Below the pieces are notes generated by a model. It saw nothing but the letters and a program-made list of their open reading frames with translations, had not been told where the DNA came from and searched no databases. From assembly GCA_002477565.1 (NCBI GenBank), contig DLQL01000010.1, positions 1-20,520 of the forward strand: 20,520 nucleotides of DNA, given 5' to 3'. Origin of the DNA: Flavobacteriaceae bacterium UBA7433 (lineage in GTDB: Bacteria > Bacteroidota > Bacteroidia > Flavobacteriales > Flavobacteriaceae). The position numbers and the translations under genes are program-made. Numbering within the stretch: position 1 is the first letter of the stretch; each line of letters opens with the position of its first letter. Shown here piece by piece: positions 1 through 6,964 of this stretch.

Positions 1-1
1 G

Positions 2-793
2 GATCCTAATGTGTTTGAGGAGCAACTCGGAGCAGAGAATCCTTTTGACGGCGTAGACATCGGTTCCAATTCGACTCCTACTTTTGTAGACTTCAATCAA
101 GACAATCTGATGGATGTGTTTGTCGGTGGAACTAACGGAATTGCTTATTTTAAAAATACAGGAACTACTATGACACCTGTTTTTGAACAACGGTATGGGG
201 TAGAAAACCCTTTAGGAACGATCACGTATTCAGGGAATCGCGTATTTTCAACTACTTTCACAGACATCGATTTGGACGGAGATCAAGATGTGTTTGTCGG
301 TTGGATAGATTACGATGCAGTCGACAGCTGTGGGATTCTCTATTACAAAAACACGGGATCCGGATTGCAGACAACTTTTGTCAATCAATCGGGAGCCGAC
401 AATCCTTTTGAAACTTTTCAAGAGCTGTATCCGAGTCCTGTTTTTGTCGATGTAGATTCAGATCAAGATTTAGATGTGTTTATTGCGAAGGGAGACGGCA
501 GTTTTTCTTATTTTGAGAATACTACGGATCCAAATGAATTGCGTGTAGAAAAGAACGCATTGCAGAGTTTTGTTGTGTATCCGAATCCCGCAGTCAATGA
601 GTTTCTGGTTGTGCTCAAAGACAAGCCCCTCACTTTGCGGATGTTTGCTTTGACTGGTCACGAAGTTTTGAATCGATTTTTGACAACAGAAAATTCGTCA
701 GTTGACGTCCGTTCTTTTCCAGCGGGGATTTATATTTTGACATTTGACGACGGGGTGAATAGAAGCACTCAAAAAGTCATCATCACGAAATAA
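2..793 (+). CDS. Secreted FG-GAP/VCBS-repeat protein with T9SS sorting domain (5' end missing)
   Basis: The reading frame is open to the left window edge, so only the C-terminal ~263 residues are present and the true start lies outside. At least three VCBS/FG-GAP units about 75 residues apart are visible, each with an acidic calcium-binding-like loop: FNQDNLMDVFVG, DLDGDQDVFVG and DSDQDLDVFIA, each followed by an aromatic strand such as YFKNTG or YFENTT. Such repeats build beta-propeller blades in extracellular proteins. The last ~75 residues (from FVVYPNPA to KVIITK) are a type A T9SS sorting domain, with the YPNP start, an MFALTGHEV strand and the PAGIYIL strand, so the protein is exported by the type IX system and probably surface-anchored or released. 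The ligand is unknown. It ends 50 bp before trpA on the same strand with no terminator or promoter visible between them. Confidence 0.9.
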   Translation, partial: DPNVFEEQLGAENPFDGVDIGSNSTPTFVDFNQDNLMDVFVGGTNGIAYFKNTGTTMTPVFEQRYGVENPLGTITYSGNRVFSTTFTDIDLDGDQDVFVGWIDYDAVDSCGILYYKNTGSGLQTTFVNQSGADNPFETFQELYPSPVFVDVDSDQDLDVFIAKGDGSFSYFENTTDPNELRVEKNALQSFVVYPNPAVNEFLVVLKDKPLTLRMFALTGHEVLNRFLTTENSSVDVRSFPAGIYILTFDDGVNRSTQKVIITK

Positions 794-843
794 CAAAAAT
801 TGAAGACACCTCGGACATTATAAAAATAATAGAATAGAAAGCG

Positions 844-1614
844 ATGAGTTCATTAGTAAATTTATTAGAAAAGAAGCAGCAAAATTTGTGTTCTGTTTTT
901 TTTACAGCAGGTTTTCCAAACCTTCAAGACACTCCAAAAATCATCAGCGAATTGGATGCTCATGGGATTGATTTTATCGAGGTAGGCTTGCCTTTTTCAG
1001 ATCCATTGGCGGACGGTACCACGATACAAAAGAGCAGTTCTGTTGCCTTGAAGAACGGTGCCAATTTGGATGTTATTTTTGAGCAGTTGGAATCACTCAA
1101 AGGTAAGGTTACCGCTCCTTTGGTGTTGATGGGCTACCTGAATCAAGTCTTGAAATACGGGGAACAACGTTTTTGTCAACGTTGCAAAGACTGTGGGATT
1201 GAGACGGTTATTTTACCAGATTTGCCGATGATTGAGTACGAAAGTCATTACAGAGCTTTGTTTGCCTCCTATGGTATTTCGAATGTTTTTTTGATCACTC
1301 CTCAAACTTCTGACGAGCGGATTTTAAAAATAGACGCCATGACGGATGCCTTTATTTATGTCGTGGCCTCCTCTTCCATTACGGGAGCGAAAGGAGGTAT
1401 TTCTCCAGCTCAAATTGCCTATTTCAACCGCATCAAAAGCATGAATCTATCAAGTACTTTGATTGTTGGTTTTGGCATTTCCAACCAGGTGACTTTTGAG
1501 ACCGTTTGTGATTATGTGAATGGTGCCATCATAGGGTCGGCATTCATCAACTTTTTGGAGGAAAAAGGGACGGGTCAAATCCAAGAATTTGTACACGGAA
1601 TAATTGGTGCATAA
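844..1614 (+). CDS. trpA: Tryptophan synthase alpha subunit TrpA
   Basis: It cleaves indole-3-glycerol phosphate to indole and glyceraldehyde-3-phosphate, passing indole to TrpB in the cytoplasmic alpha2beta2 complex. The 256-aa length is usual for the family. The catalytic acids are in place: E46 in FIEVGLPFSDP and D57 in DPLADG, matching Glu49/Asp60 of the enteric enzyme. The mobile loop is represented by SSSITGAKGG (177-185), and the phosphate-binding strands by GFGIS (209-213) and GAIIGSAF (227-234). The ATG at 844 gives the family-typical N-terminus. Normally trpA follows trpB in a trp operon, but here the gene directly upstream encodes a T9SS-secreted FG-GAP protein; whether trpB lies further left cannot be seen. 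No TAnnTTTG promoter occurs in the 50-bp gap, so readthrough from upstream is the likely expression route. It is convergent with the GT4-barrel gene. Confidence 0.97.
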   Translation: MSSLVNLLEKKQQNLCSVFFTAGFPNLQDTPKIISELDAHGIDFIEVGLPFSDPLADGTTIQKSSSVALKNGANLDVIFEQLESLKGKVTAPLVLMGYLNQVLKYGEQRFCQRCKDCGIETVILPDLPMIEYESHYRALFASYGISNVFLITPQTSDERILKIDAMTDAFIYVVASSSITGAKGGISPAQIAYFNRIKSMNLSSTLIVGFGISNQVTFETVCDYVNGAIIGSAFINFLEEKGTGQIQEFVHGIIGA

Positions 1615-1631
1615 GGACGCACAATTTTTTT
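1602..1631 (+). terminator. Intrinsic terminator overlapping the trpA stop codon
   Basis: AATTGGTGC (1602-1610) pairs with GCACAATT (1619-1626), giving eight base pairs with one bulged G and an 8-nt loop that contains the trpA TAA (1612-1614). T residues follow at 1627-1631. In the opposite direction there is no T run, so it should act mainly on the trpA transcript. The overlap with the coding end is unusual, but intergenic space is only 30 bp. Confidence 0.6.
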
Positions 1632-1644
1632 ATTTTCTGTTTTT

Positions 1645-3933
1645 TTAAGACATTGATTTTGAGCTTGGCTGATAAATCCACATGTTTTTATCCTTTTGAT
1701 TTTTTGATTTTTTTTCAAGGTATTGGTCCATGAGTATTTGTGCTTTGAAAAAGCAGAGGGTAGATTCTGCACCTTGATTGATGTTGATGTTTTTGTCTTC
1801 CAAACCGTCATAAGCACCCCCATTGATGGGGTTGTACATGATTTGTTTGAGGTGGTTGTTGCCTAAAAACCAACTGAAGGCCAATTCAAGTTGGTTTTTG
1901 TATTTTTTCTTTTTTGTGATCTTGTAAAAAAGATCCAAGCTGATCATGGTGGTTGCGACTTCGATAGGTTGTTCTCCGTAAAACTCTTTTTCATTTTTCT
2001 TTTTAAACCATTTTTTATTGGAAATGATTTTCAATTGTCCTTTCATGAAATAATTGGCCAACAGGAAATCCAATGAGATTTCTGAGATCTCTTTGAATTT
2101 TGTGTTGTCGGTAATTAGATAGCTATACATCATGGCTTCGGGCAATACATTGTTTGCATAAGCCATGTATTCTTCGAACCAATTCCAGTTTTCTTTGGAA
2201 TTGATTTTGTAGTGGTGCAATAATACGGCAGCGAGTTCGGTAGCCAATTCCTTGGACTTTTGATCTTGGAAAGCGGAGTGGTAATGGTACAGTCCCTTGA
2301 TGGCATAAGCGACGGCTCTTGGCGAATGAATTTTTGCAATGTTTGGCAGGGCTTTGTCCCAACATTTTAGGGCTCTCAATACGAGGTTGATTGGGAGTGC
2401 TTTTTTATGTGCAATTACATATCCCAGACTCCACAGTACCCGTCCATTTGCATCTTCTAAATTGACTTCTTGATTTTGATTGGTCAATTGACCTTGGAAA
2501 TTTTTGTAGTTGTCAAACCAGCCATCATCTCGTTGCATGCCTTCTATAAAACTCAAGTAGATATCGGCCAAATTCAAGACGTTTTCATCAGCGTAGTTTT
2601 CGTGGTAAAGTACCATGTTGATCAGCGCCCTTGCATTGTCGTCAATTGTATATCCTGAGTTGGGGTCGGGTTTGCAAAACTTTGAAAATTGCAAAATTCC
2701 AACGTCTGTGGTGAGCGCTTTGATATGGTCCAACTTGATGGGAGGCAAATTGAATCTCAAGTCTTCTGTGCGATTTGTCAATTCTCCAAAGACCAGTCCG
2801 TACTGAATAGCGGTGTTTTCCCAAGCGTTTTCTTGTGATTTAGAAAAGGCGTTTTTTGACAGTTCCAATTGTTTTTGTTTGTCATCTAGAAGCTCTGTGA
2901 TGGCTTTTTTGAAGGCAGAGGTATTGTCAAATTCTTCCAATAAAATCCCCCTGTCTTTGTGGACAATCTCTTCGGCATGGGGAATGGGATTTGCAATGAC
3001 AGCACAACCGCAAGCCATCGCATAACACAGGGTTCCACTGACAGCTTGGTGGGGGTCTTTTGAGGTGAATAGATAGATGTCGGAAAGCGTCAGGTAGTCA
3101 AGAAGTTGTTTTAGCTTTAGGTAGCGATCGATAAAAACAACATGCGATTCCAAATCGAGTTCCTGTACCAGTTCTTTGAGTGTGTTTCGGTATTTTTCTC
3201 CTTCTTGCTTTACAACTTCTGGGTGTGTTTTTCCGATGACTAGGTAGCGGATTTCTGGATGTTTGGAAACGATTTCTGGAAGGGCGTGGAGTACTGTTTC
3301 GATGCTTTTGTTGGCACTGATAAGACCAAATGTAGATAAGATAGTTTTTCCCTCATAATTGTGTTTGAGTTTGCGCTTTTCTTTTTCGTCCCACAGGACG
3401 GTGTGGATTCCGTGGGGGATGACTTTAATTTTTGTTTTTGAGCAACTGTAGTGTTGCATTAAAATATCTTTGGAATTGTTAGTGAGTACAATTATTTTGT
3501 CAGACAAATTGTCGATGGTTTGAACAATAATTTTTCTCTTTGTACTGGGATTTGGAATGACACTGTGAAAAATAGTGATTACAGGTTTGTCTAAAGCGAG
3601 TAAGAACCCGAGGAGGTGTTCTCCATAGACGCCGCCAAACAAGCCAAATTCGTGTTGGATGCAAACAAGTCCAACATCGTCTCTTTCATTTAATTTATGA
3701 GCTATTTTTCTGTAATTATCAGCACGTGATGTCCTCAAAACATTTGTCACTTCTGGACCGTATTTCAATTTTGTGTTTCCGTTTTGCAAGGCACAGATTT
3801 CAACGGGCAGTGTTGTGCCAAAAATGGCTGCAAGTGCTTTTACAATGTCCGTTGAAAACGTAGCCAATCCGCACTCACGTGGTGGGTAGGAACTGACGAT
3901 GACCATTTTCATTCCTCTTTTTAAAAATTTCAT
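1645..3933 (-). CDS. GT4-type glycosyltransferase fused to an (alpha/alpha)6-barrel glycosidase-like domain
   Basis: The 762-aa protein has two parts. Residues ~8-385 are a GT-B fold: SSYPPRECGLATF (14-26), QHEFGLFGG, IFHSV, VIPHGI (171-176) and the sugar-nucleotide half with FGLISANKSIET. Where classical GT4 enzymes have E-x7-E, this one reads QAVSGTLCYAMACG (296-309), so both glutamates are replaced (Q296, Y304); I recall SGTLxYA as normal for this subfamily. Residues ~400-740 resemble an (alpha/alpha)6 barrel: GYTIDDNARAL (427-437), EDANGRVLWSLGY (493-505), WNWFEEYMAYANN (583-595), QPIEVA (655-660), GGAYDGL (705-711) and NQGAEST (719-725). It lies 10 bp after the GH130 gene and is surely co-transcribed. 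Likely a cytoplasmic mannosyl- or related transferase for a glycan the GH130 enzyme also handles; donor and acceptor are inferred. Starts at 3912 (M8) or 3906 (M10, with AGAGGA upstream) are possible; M8 gives the commonest N-terminus. Confidence 0.88.
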   Translation of the reverse strand: MKFLKRGMKMVIVSSYPPRECGLATFSTDIVKALAAIFGTTLPVEICALQNGNTKLKYGPEVTNVLRTSRADNYRKIAHKLNERDDVGLVCIQHEFGLFGGVYGEHLLGFLLALDKPVITIFHSVIPNPSTKRKIIVQTIDNLSDKIIVLTNNSKDILMQHYSCSKTKIKVIPHGIHTVLWDEKEKRKLKHNYEGKTILSTFGLISANKSIETVLHALPEIVSKHPEIRYLVIGKTHPEVVKQEGEKYRNTLKELVQELDLESHVVFIDRYLKLKQLLDYLTLSDIYLFTSKDPHQAVSGTLCYAMACGCAVIANPIPHAEEIVHKDRGILLEEFDNTSAFKKAITELLDDKQKQLELSKNAFSKSQENAWENTAIQYGLVFGELTNRTEDLRFNLPPIKLDHIKALTTDVGILQFSKFCKPDPNSGYTIDDNARALINMVLYHENYADENVLNLADIYLSFIEGMQRDDGWFDNYKNFQGQLTNQNQEVNLEDANGRVLWSLGYVIAHKKALPINLVLRALKCWDKALPNIAKIHSPRAVAYAIKGLYHYHSAFQDQKSKELATELAAVLLHHYKINSKENWNWFEEYMAYANNVLPEAMMYSYLITDNTKFKEISEISLDFLLANYFMKGQLKIISNKKWFKKKNEKEFYGEQPIEVATTMISLDLFYKITKKKKYKNQLELAFSWFLGNNHLKQIMYNPINGGAYDGLEDKNININQGAESTLCFFKAQILMDQYLEKKSKNQKDKNMWIYQPSSKSMS

Positions 3934-3943
3934 ATTAGATGTT

Positions 3944-4978
3944 TTAAGATTGTTTTTTTAAGAAGTGTAGCAATTCTTTGAGTGGAGTGCTTACGACTCC
4001 GGTATATTTGTCTGAGGCTCCGTAATACAGGTACAATTCCCCTTCAAAAACCGCATGTCCGGTTGGGAAAACAACGTTGTTGACCACTCCCTCTTTTTCC
4101 CATTTTTCAGAAGGAGAAAATAACGGTGTAGGCAGCCTAGAAATTTCTATCTGGGGGTTGTCTCTGTTTAACAAAGCTGCTTTGGCGTGGTAGGTGCGTC
4201 CTCTCGTAGTTTCTTGCACGCCGTGATAAATCAACAGCCATCCTTCTTCTGTTTCTATCGGAGGACCTCCAGCGCCGATGTAGTTCATCTCAAAAGCGTC
4301 TTTAGGATCCAAGACAATATAATCCGAAAGGTTCTTGATGTACTCTTCCCAAAAAGAACGCGTTAGTTCTTTCCAGTCTTCGAAGTATGCGATTTGAATT
4401 CCTGGCCATATGCGGTGTAAGAGGGCAAATTTCCCATTTATTTTTCTTGGGAAAAGAACCAAATCCTTGTCTCTCAGATAACGAAACTCCTCTCCCGCCA
4501 ATCCAATTTGTTCAAAAAGTCGGTAAAAATGGTGGTATTTGGGGTTCATACTGTGGTTGCAGCATTTGACAAGTTTTGCATACTGCCTGTAATTGATTCG
4601 AGGAGTAACAATCCCGAGTTTTTCAAAGGAAATCAAATCTTTTGAGGTGGCAACTGCTCCCATGGCATTGATTCCGTCATAGGCGGTATATGTGATGTAG
4701 TAGGTGCTGTCTATTTTTACGATTCGAGGGTCTTCTATTCCTTGTTTTTCATAGTCAAATTCAGGAATTAGTAGAGGTCGTTGGTTTCTTTCTATCAATT
4801 GAAGCGGCCCTTCCGTTTTGGCGTAGCCGATGGTAGAGAAATTTCCATTTTGAACGGCTCTGTACAAAATATGCACTTTGTTGTCAATTTGAAAAATTCC
4901 TGGATTGAAGACGCCGTTGTTTTCAAATTCATGGTCAGTAGGACTTAGCAAAATCCCGTGTTTTTTTACCGAAATCAT
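3944..4978 (-). CDS. GH130 family beta-mannoside phosphorylase/mannosidase-like enzyme
   Basis: 344 aa, five-bladed beta-propeller of the GH130 family, which phosphorolyses or hydrolyses beta-mannosides. The N-terminal motif FNPGIF (24-29) precedes LYRAV (38-42). The general acid is D83 in GIEDPRI (80-86). Basic residues that line the phosphate site in phosphorylases appear present: FPRKINGK (176-183), LHR (187-189) and YHG (251-253); hydrolytic members tend to lose such residues. GAGGPPIETEEGWLLIYHG and the closing YYGASD (D323) are standard. A stretch at ~130-172 (RQYAKLVKCCNHSMN to RDKD) is longer than in the mannosylglucose-type enzymes. There is no signal peptide, so it acts in the cytoplasm. 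It is the first gene of a two-gene unit with the GT4-barrel protein. The preferred linkage (beta-1,2 versus beta-1,4) and the choice of phosphate over water cannot be settled by eye. Confidence 0.9.
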   Translation of the reverse strand: MISVKKHGILLSPTDHEFENNGVFNPGIFQIDNKVHILYRAVQNGNFSTIGYAKTEGPLQLIERNQRPLLIPEFDYEKQGIEDPRIVKIDSTYYITYTAYDGINAMGAVATSKDLISFEKLGIVTPRINYRQYAKLVKCCNHSMNPKYHHFYRLFEQIGLAGEEFRYLRDKDLVLFPRKINGKFALLHRIWPGIQIAYFEDWKELTRSFWEEYIKNLSDYIVLDPKDAFEMNYIGAGGPPIETEEGWLLIYHGVQETTRGRTYHAKAALLNRDNPQIEISRLPTPLFSPSEKWEKEGVVNNVVFPTGHAVFEGELYLYYGASDKYTGVVSTPLKELLHFLKKQS

Positions 4979-5003
4979 GTGTCGAGGATTTTAAGGGTTG
5001 TCA

Positions 5004-5021
5004 TTCTAGAACTTGCTAGAA
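5004..5021. promoter_or_regulatory. Inverted repeat in the GH130 leader (possible operator)
   Basis: TTCTAG (5004-5009), a 6-nt spacer and CTAGAA (5016-5021) form a perfect 6-6-6 inverted repeat, 26 bp before the GH130 start codon on the minus strand. It is too AT-rich and too poor in T run for a terminator. A regulator site or a leader hairpin is the simplest reading; no matching regulator gene is in the window. Confidence 0.35.
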
Positions 5022-5169
5022 AACATTTTGCACAAATAAGCAATGAGGGGGCAAAACTCCTTGGCAAGAACCGGTTTCATTTTTTAGAAAGACGAAATTC
5101 TACAAGGGGTGCGTTTTGTTCCTGTAAAAGGAAGCGCTGCTAAGATAGCCGAAAAGTAACTTTTATAAG

Positions 5170-5183
5170 ATGACAATTGTCAT
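5170..5183. promoter_or_regulatory. Perfect 14-bp palindrome ATGACAATTGTCAT
   Basis: The palindrome sits 30 bp after the barrel gene's stop and ~190 bp before the GH130 start. It is fully symmetric and has no T run on either side, so it looks like a dimeric regulator site rather than a terminator. The half-site TTGTCAT recurs at 4998-5004, abutting the other inverted repeat in the same leader. No clear TAnnTTTG element was found in the 234-bp gap (4979-5212). Confidence 0.35.
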
Positions 5184-5212
5184 GTCTGAAAAAGTCTGGT
5201 TTTCCTGAGGTG

Positions 5213-6910
5213 CTACAAGTCAAATTTATAAATTACACCGGCAAGAAGTTGAAAGCCTTGTACGTTGAAATTTGCAAAACGTTCGTAGTTGTTGTTTAGC
5301 AGGTTGTTGATCTCTACAAAAGCAGTCCATTTTGTGTCAAAAGTATAATTGACATTTGCACTCAAATCTGCATAGGCCTTGAGTGTAATGTTGGCATCTG
5401 ACAACAGGTCGTAGTCGTATCGTTTTCCCACGATTTTCAAATGAGAACTTCCGCTCCATTTGTCTTGCTTGTAGGTCGCGTAAAGTTTGGATTGAAAGGC
5501 TGGGAGGTTCCAAGCTTTTTCTTCTTTGTCCAGCGTGTAGGAGCGAAAGCTGAAGGAGGCTCCTGAAACCCATTTTTCTGACAAGGTAGCAGCGATGCTT
5601 CCTTCCAACCCAAAAGTGCGCATTTGGTCGTAAATCACATAAAAGGAGTTGCCTGCTTCGTAGCCATTTTCCAAGATACCCGTTCCGTCTGTCAAACTTT
5701 TGTTTTGACGAAATAAGGCTTTGTCATTTTCTTGGTGAAGGACCGCTTTTAGATCGTAGTGTATGTCAGCAGAAATATTCCCTTTGATTCCCGTAAAAAA
5801 CGAGGAGGAATTGTCGCTAGGTTGTATGGTCAAGGTCGGAGAGACAAAGGGGTTTTTTGCTGCCAGTTCTCGATAAGAATTCTGTTGGAACCCTCCAGTA
5901 ACCCCTGCATATGCGTTGAGAACTTCTTCCAAAACAGCGAAGTCTATCCGAAGGTCGGGATAAAAGTAAATTTTGTTTTGTCGGTGTTCCAAATCCGAAA
6001 TATAGTTGATTTTAGCACCGATAGACAGGTAGAAATTGTCCTTTTGAATGGGTAAATGGGCCTGCGCGTTGATGCCGAAAAAGCCATAGTTGATGGCGCT
6101 GTCTTTTTCGTATTCTTTTTTGAATTCGCCATTTAAAAAGTTCAATTGAAATTGACTTTGCAAGGTGTTTTTTAACAAAGGGAATTCAAAAGATGCAGCC
6201 GCGTTGAATTCTGCTTCTTTGCTGTCAAATTTGTCTGAAAAAGTTTGAAGGTCCGCACTTATTTTTTTGAGTTGTTTTTTTTGAAAGTGCAGTTGCCCGC
6301 CGATTGAAAATTGGTTGTAGACCTGTTTTTCTTGGAGGTCGGTGCGTACCGATGGATCTAGATTGACAGCGCTACCGTACCAGTTTTCGAGGGTTTTTTT
6401 GTAGTTTGCTGTCGCTTCCCAATCGAAATTTTGTTCTGTATTTTTATAGGCAAACCCAATCGCTGTTTTGAGGCTGTTGTTGTCAAGTTCGACCCCTTGT
6501 ATGCCTCCTTCAGAAGACCTGTTGAAGAGCTGGTATTGATAGTGGTGTTCTCTTTTTTTGTGCGTTGCAAAACCCTCTACCATAGGCGTTCCATAGTTTC
6601 CGTATCCCGCTTTTATATAATTGGGAAACCAGCTCGTTTTTGGAGGTATTTTTACAGATTTATAACCTCCGACATTGGGTTCAAAAGCAGAATTTATGGG
6701 GATGGGGGCGATCTGATAGCTCACGTTCTTTTTGAGAAAAGTATCCGAGGGGATAGCCGGTTTGTCTTTGATTTTGAAAGCTTCTGAAATGTGAGGGTTA
6801 AAAGAAGTAACCACATGGATAATTTCGGTTTGGATGCTGTCTTTTTCGGTTTGAGCAAATCCAATTGCGGTGTGGAGGACTGTCAAAAAAAGAAGGTGTA
6901 TTTTTTTCAT
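5213..6910 (-). CDS. Outer-membrane beta-barrel protein, TonB-receptor-like without plug domain
   Basis: 565 aa with a clear signal peptide (MKKIHLLFLTVLHTAIGFAQ). The mature start contains IQTEIIHVVTSFNPHISEAFK, a segment I associate with a flavobacterial family usually annotated as TonB-dependent receptor. There is no plug domain before the barrel, which begins near residue 95 with NYIKAGYGNYGTPMVEG. From there alternating amphipathic strands run to the C-terminus, which ends in FQLLAGVIYKFDL with a terminal aromatic-x-leucine pattern expected by the Bam machinery. NINYTF-type and EINNLLNNNYE strands resemble the last strands of TonB receptors. The gene follows the TPR protein by 54 bp in the same direction and is probably in its operon, so the two likely act together at the outer membrane. 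The cargo or role is unknown. It may be a porin-like or assembly protein rather than a TonB-driven transporter. Confidence 0.8.
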   Translation of the reverse strand: MKKIHLLFLTVLHTAIGFAQTEKDSIQTEIIHVVTSFNPHISEAFKIKDKPAIPSDTFLKKNVSYQIAPIPINSAFEPNVGGYKSVKIPPKTSWFPNYIKAGYGNYGTPMVEGFATHKKREHHYQYQLFNRSSEGGIQGVELDNNSLKTAIGFAYKNTEQNFDWEATANYKKTLENWYGSAVNLDPSVRTDLQEKQVYNQFSIGGQLHFQKKQLKKISADLQTFSDKFDSKEAEFNAAASFEFPLLKNTLQSQFQLNFLNGEFKKEYEKDSAINYGFFGINAQAHLPIQKDNFYLSIGAKINYISDLEHRQNKIYFYPDLRIDFAVLEEVLNAYAGVTGGFQQNSYRELAAKNPFVSPTLTIQPSDNSSSFFTGIKGNISADIHYDLKAVLHQENDKALFRQNKSLTDGTGILENGYEAGNSFYVIYDQMRTFGLEGSIAATLSEKWVSGASFSFRSYTLDKEEKAWNLPAFQSKLYATYKQDKWSGSSHLKIVGKRYDYDLLSDANITLKAYADLSANVNYTFDTKWTAFVEINNLLNNNYERFANFNVQGFQLLAGVIYKFDL

Positions 6911-6964
6911 GGTTGCTAAAGTATGAACTAGTTCGTTTCGAGTTGCCGTGATTTGAAATGAGAA

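Noticed and set aside
5170..5183. 14-bp palindrome as terminator of the barrel gene
   Set aside because: There is no T run after it in the minus direction and the stem would be AT-rich with no loop room.
6431..6787. 118-residue plus-strand frame opposite the barrel gene
   Set aside because: It is a shadow of the strongly supported beta-barrel coding sequence.
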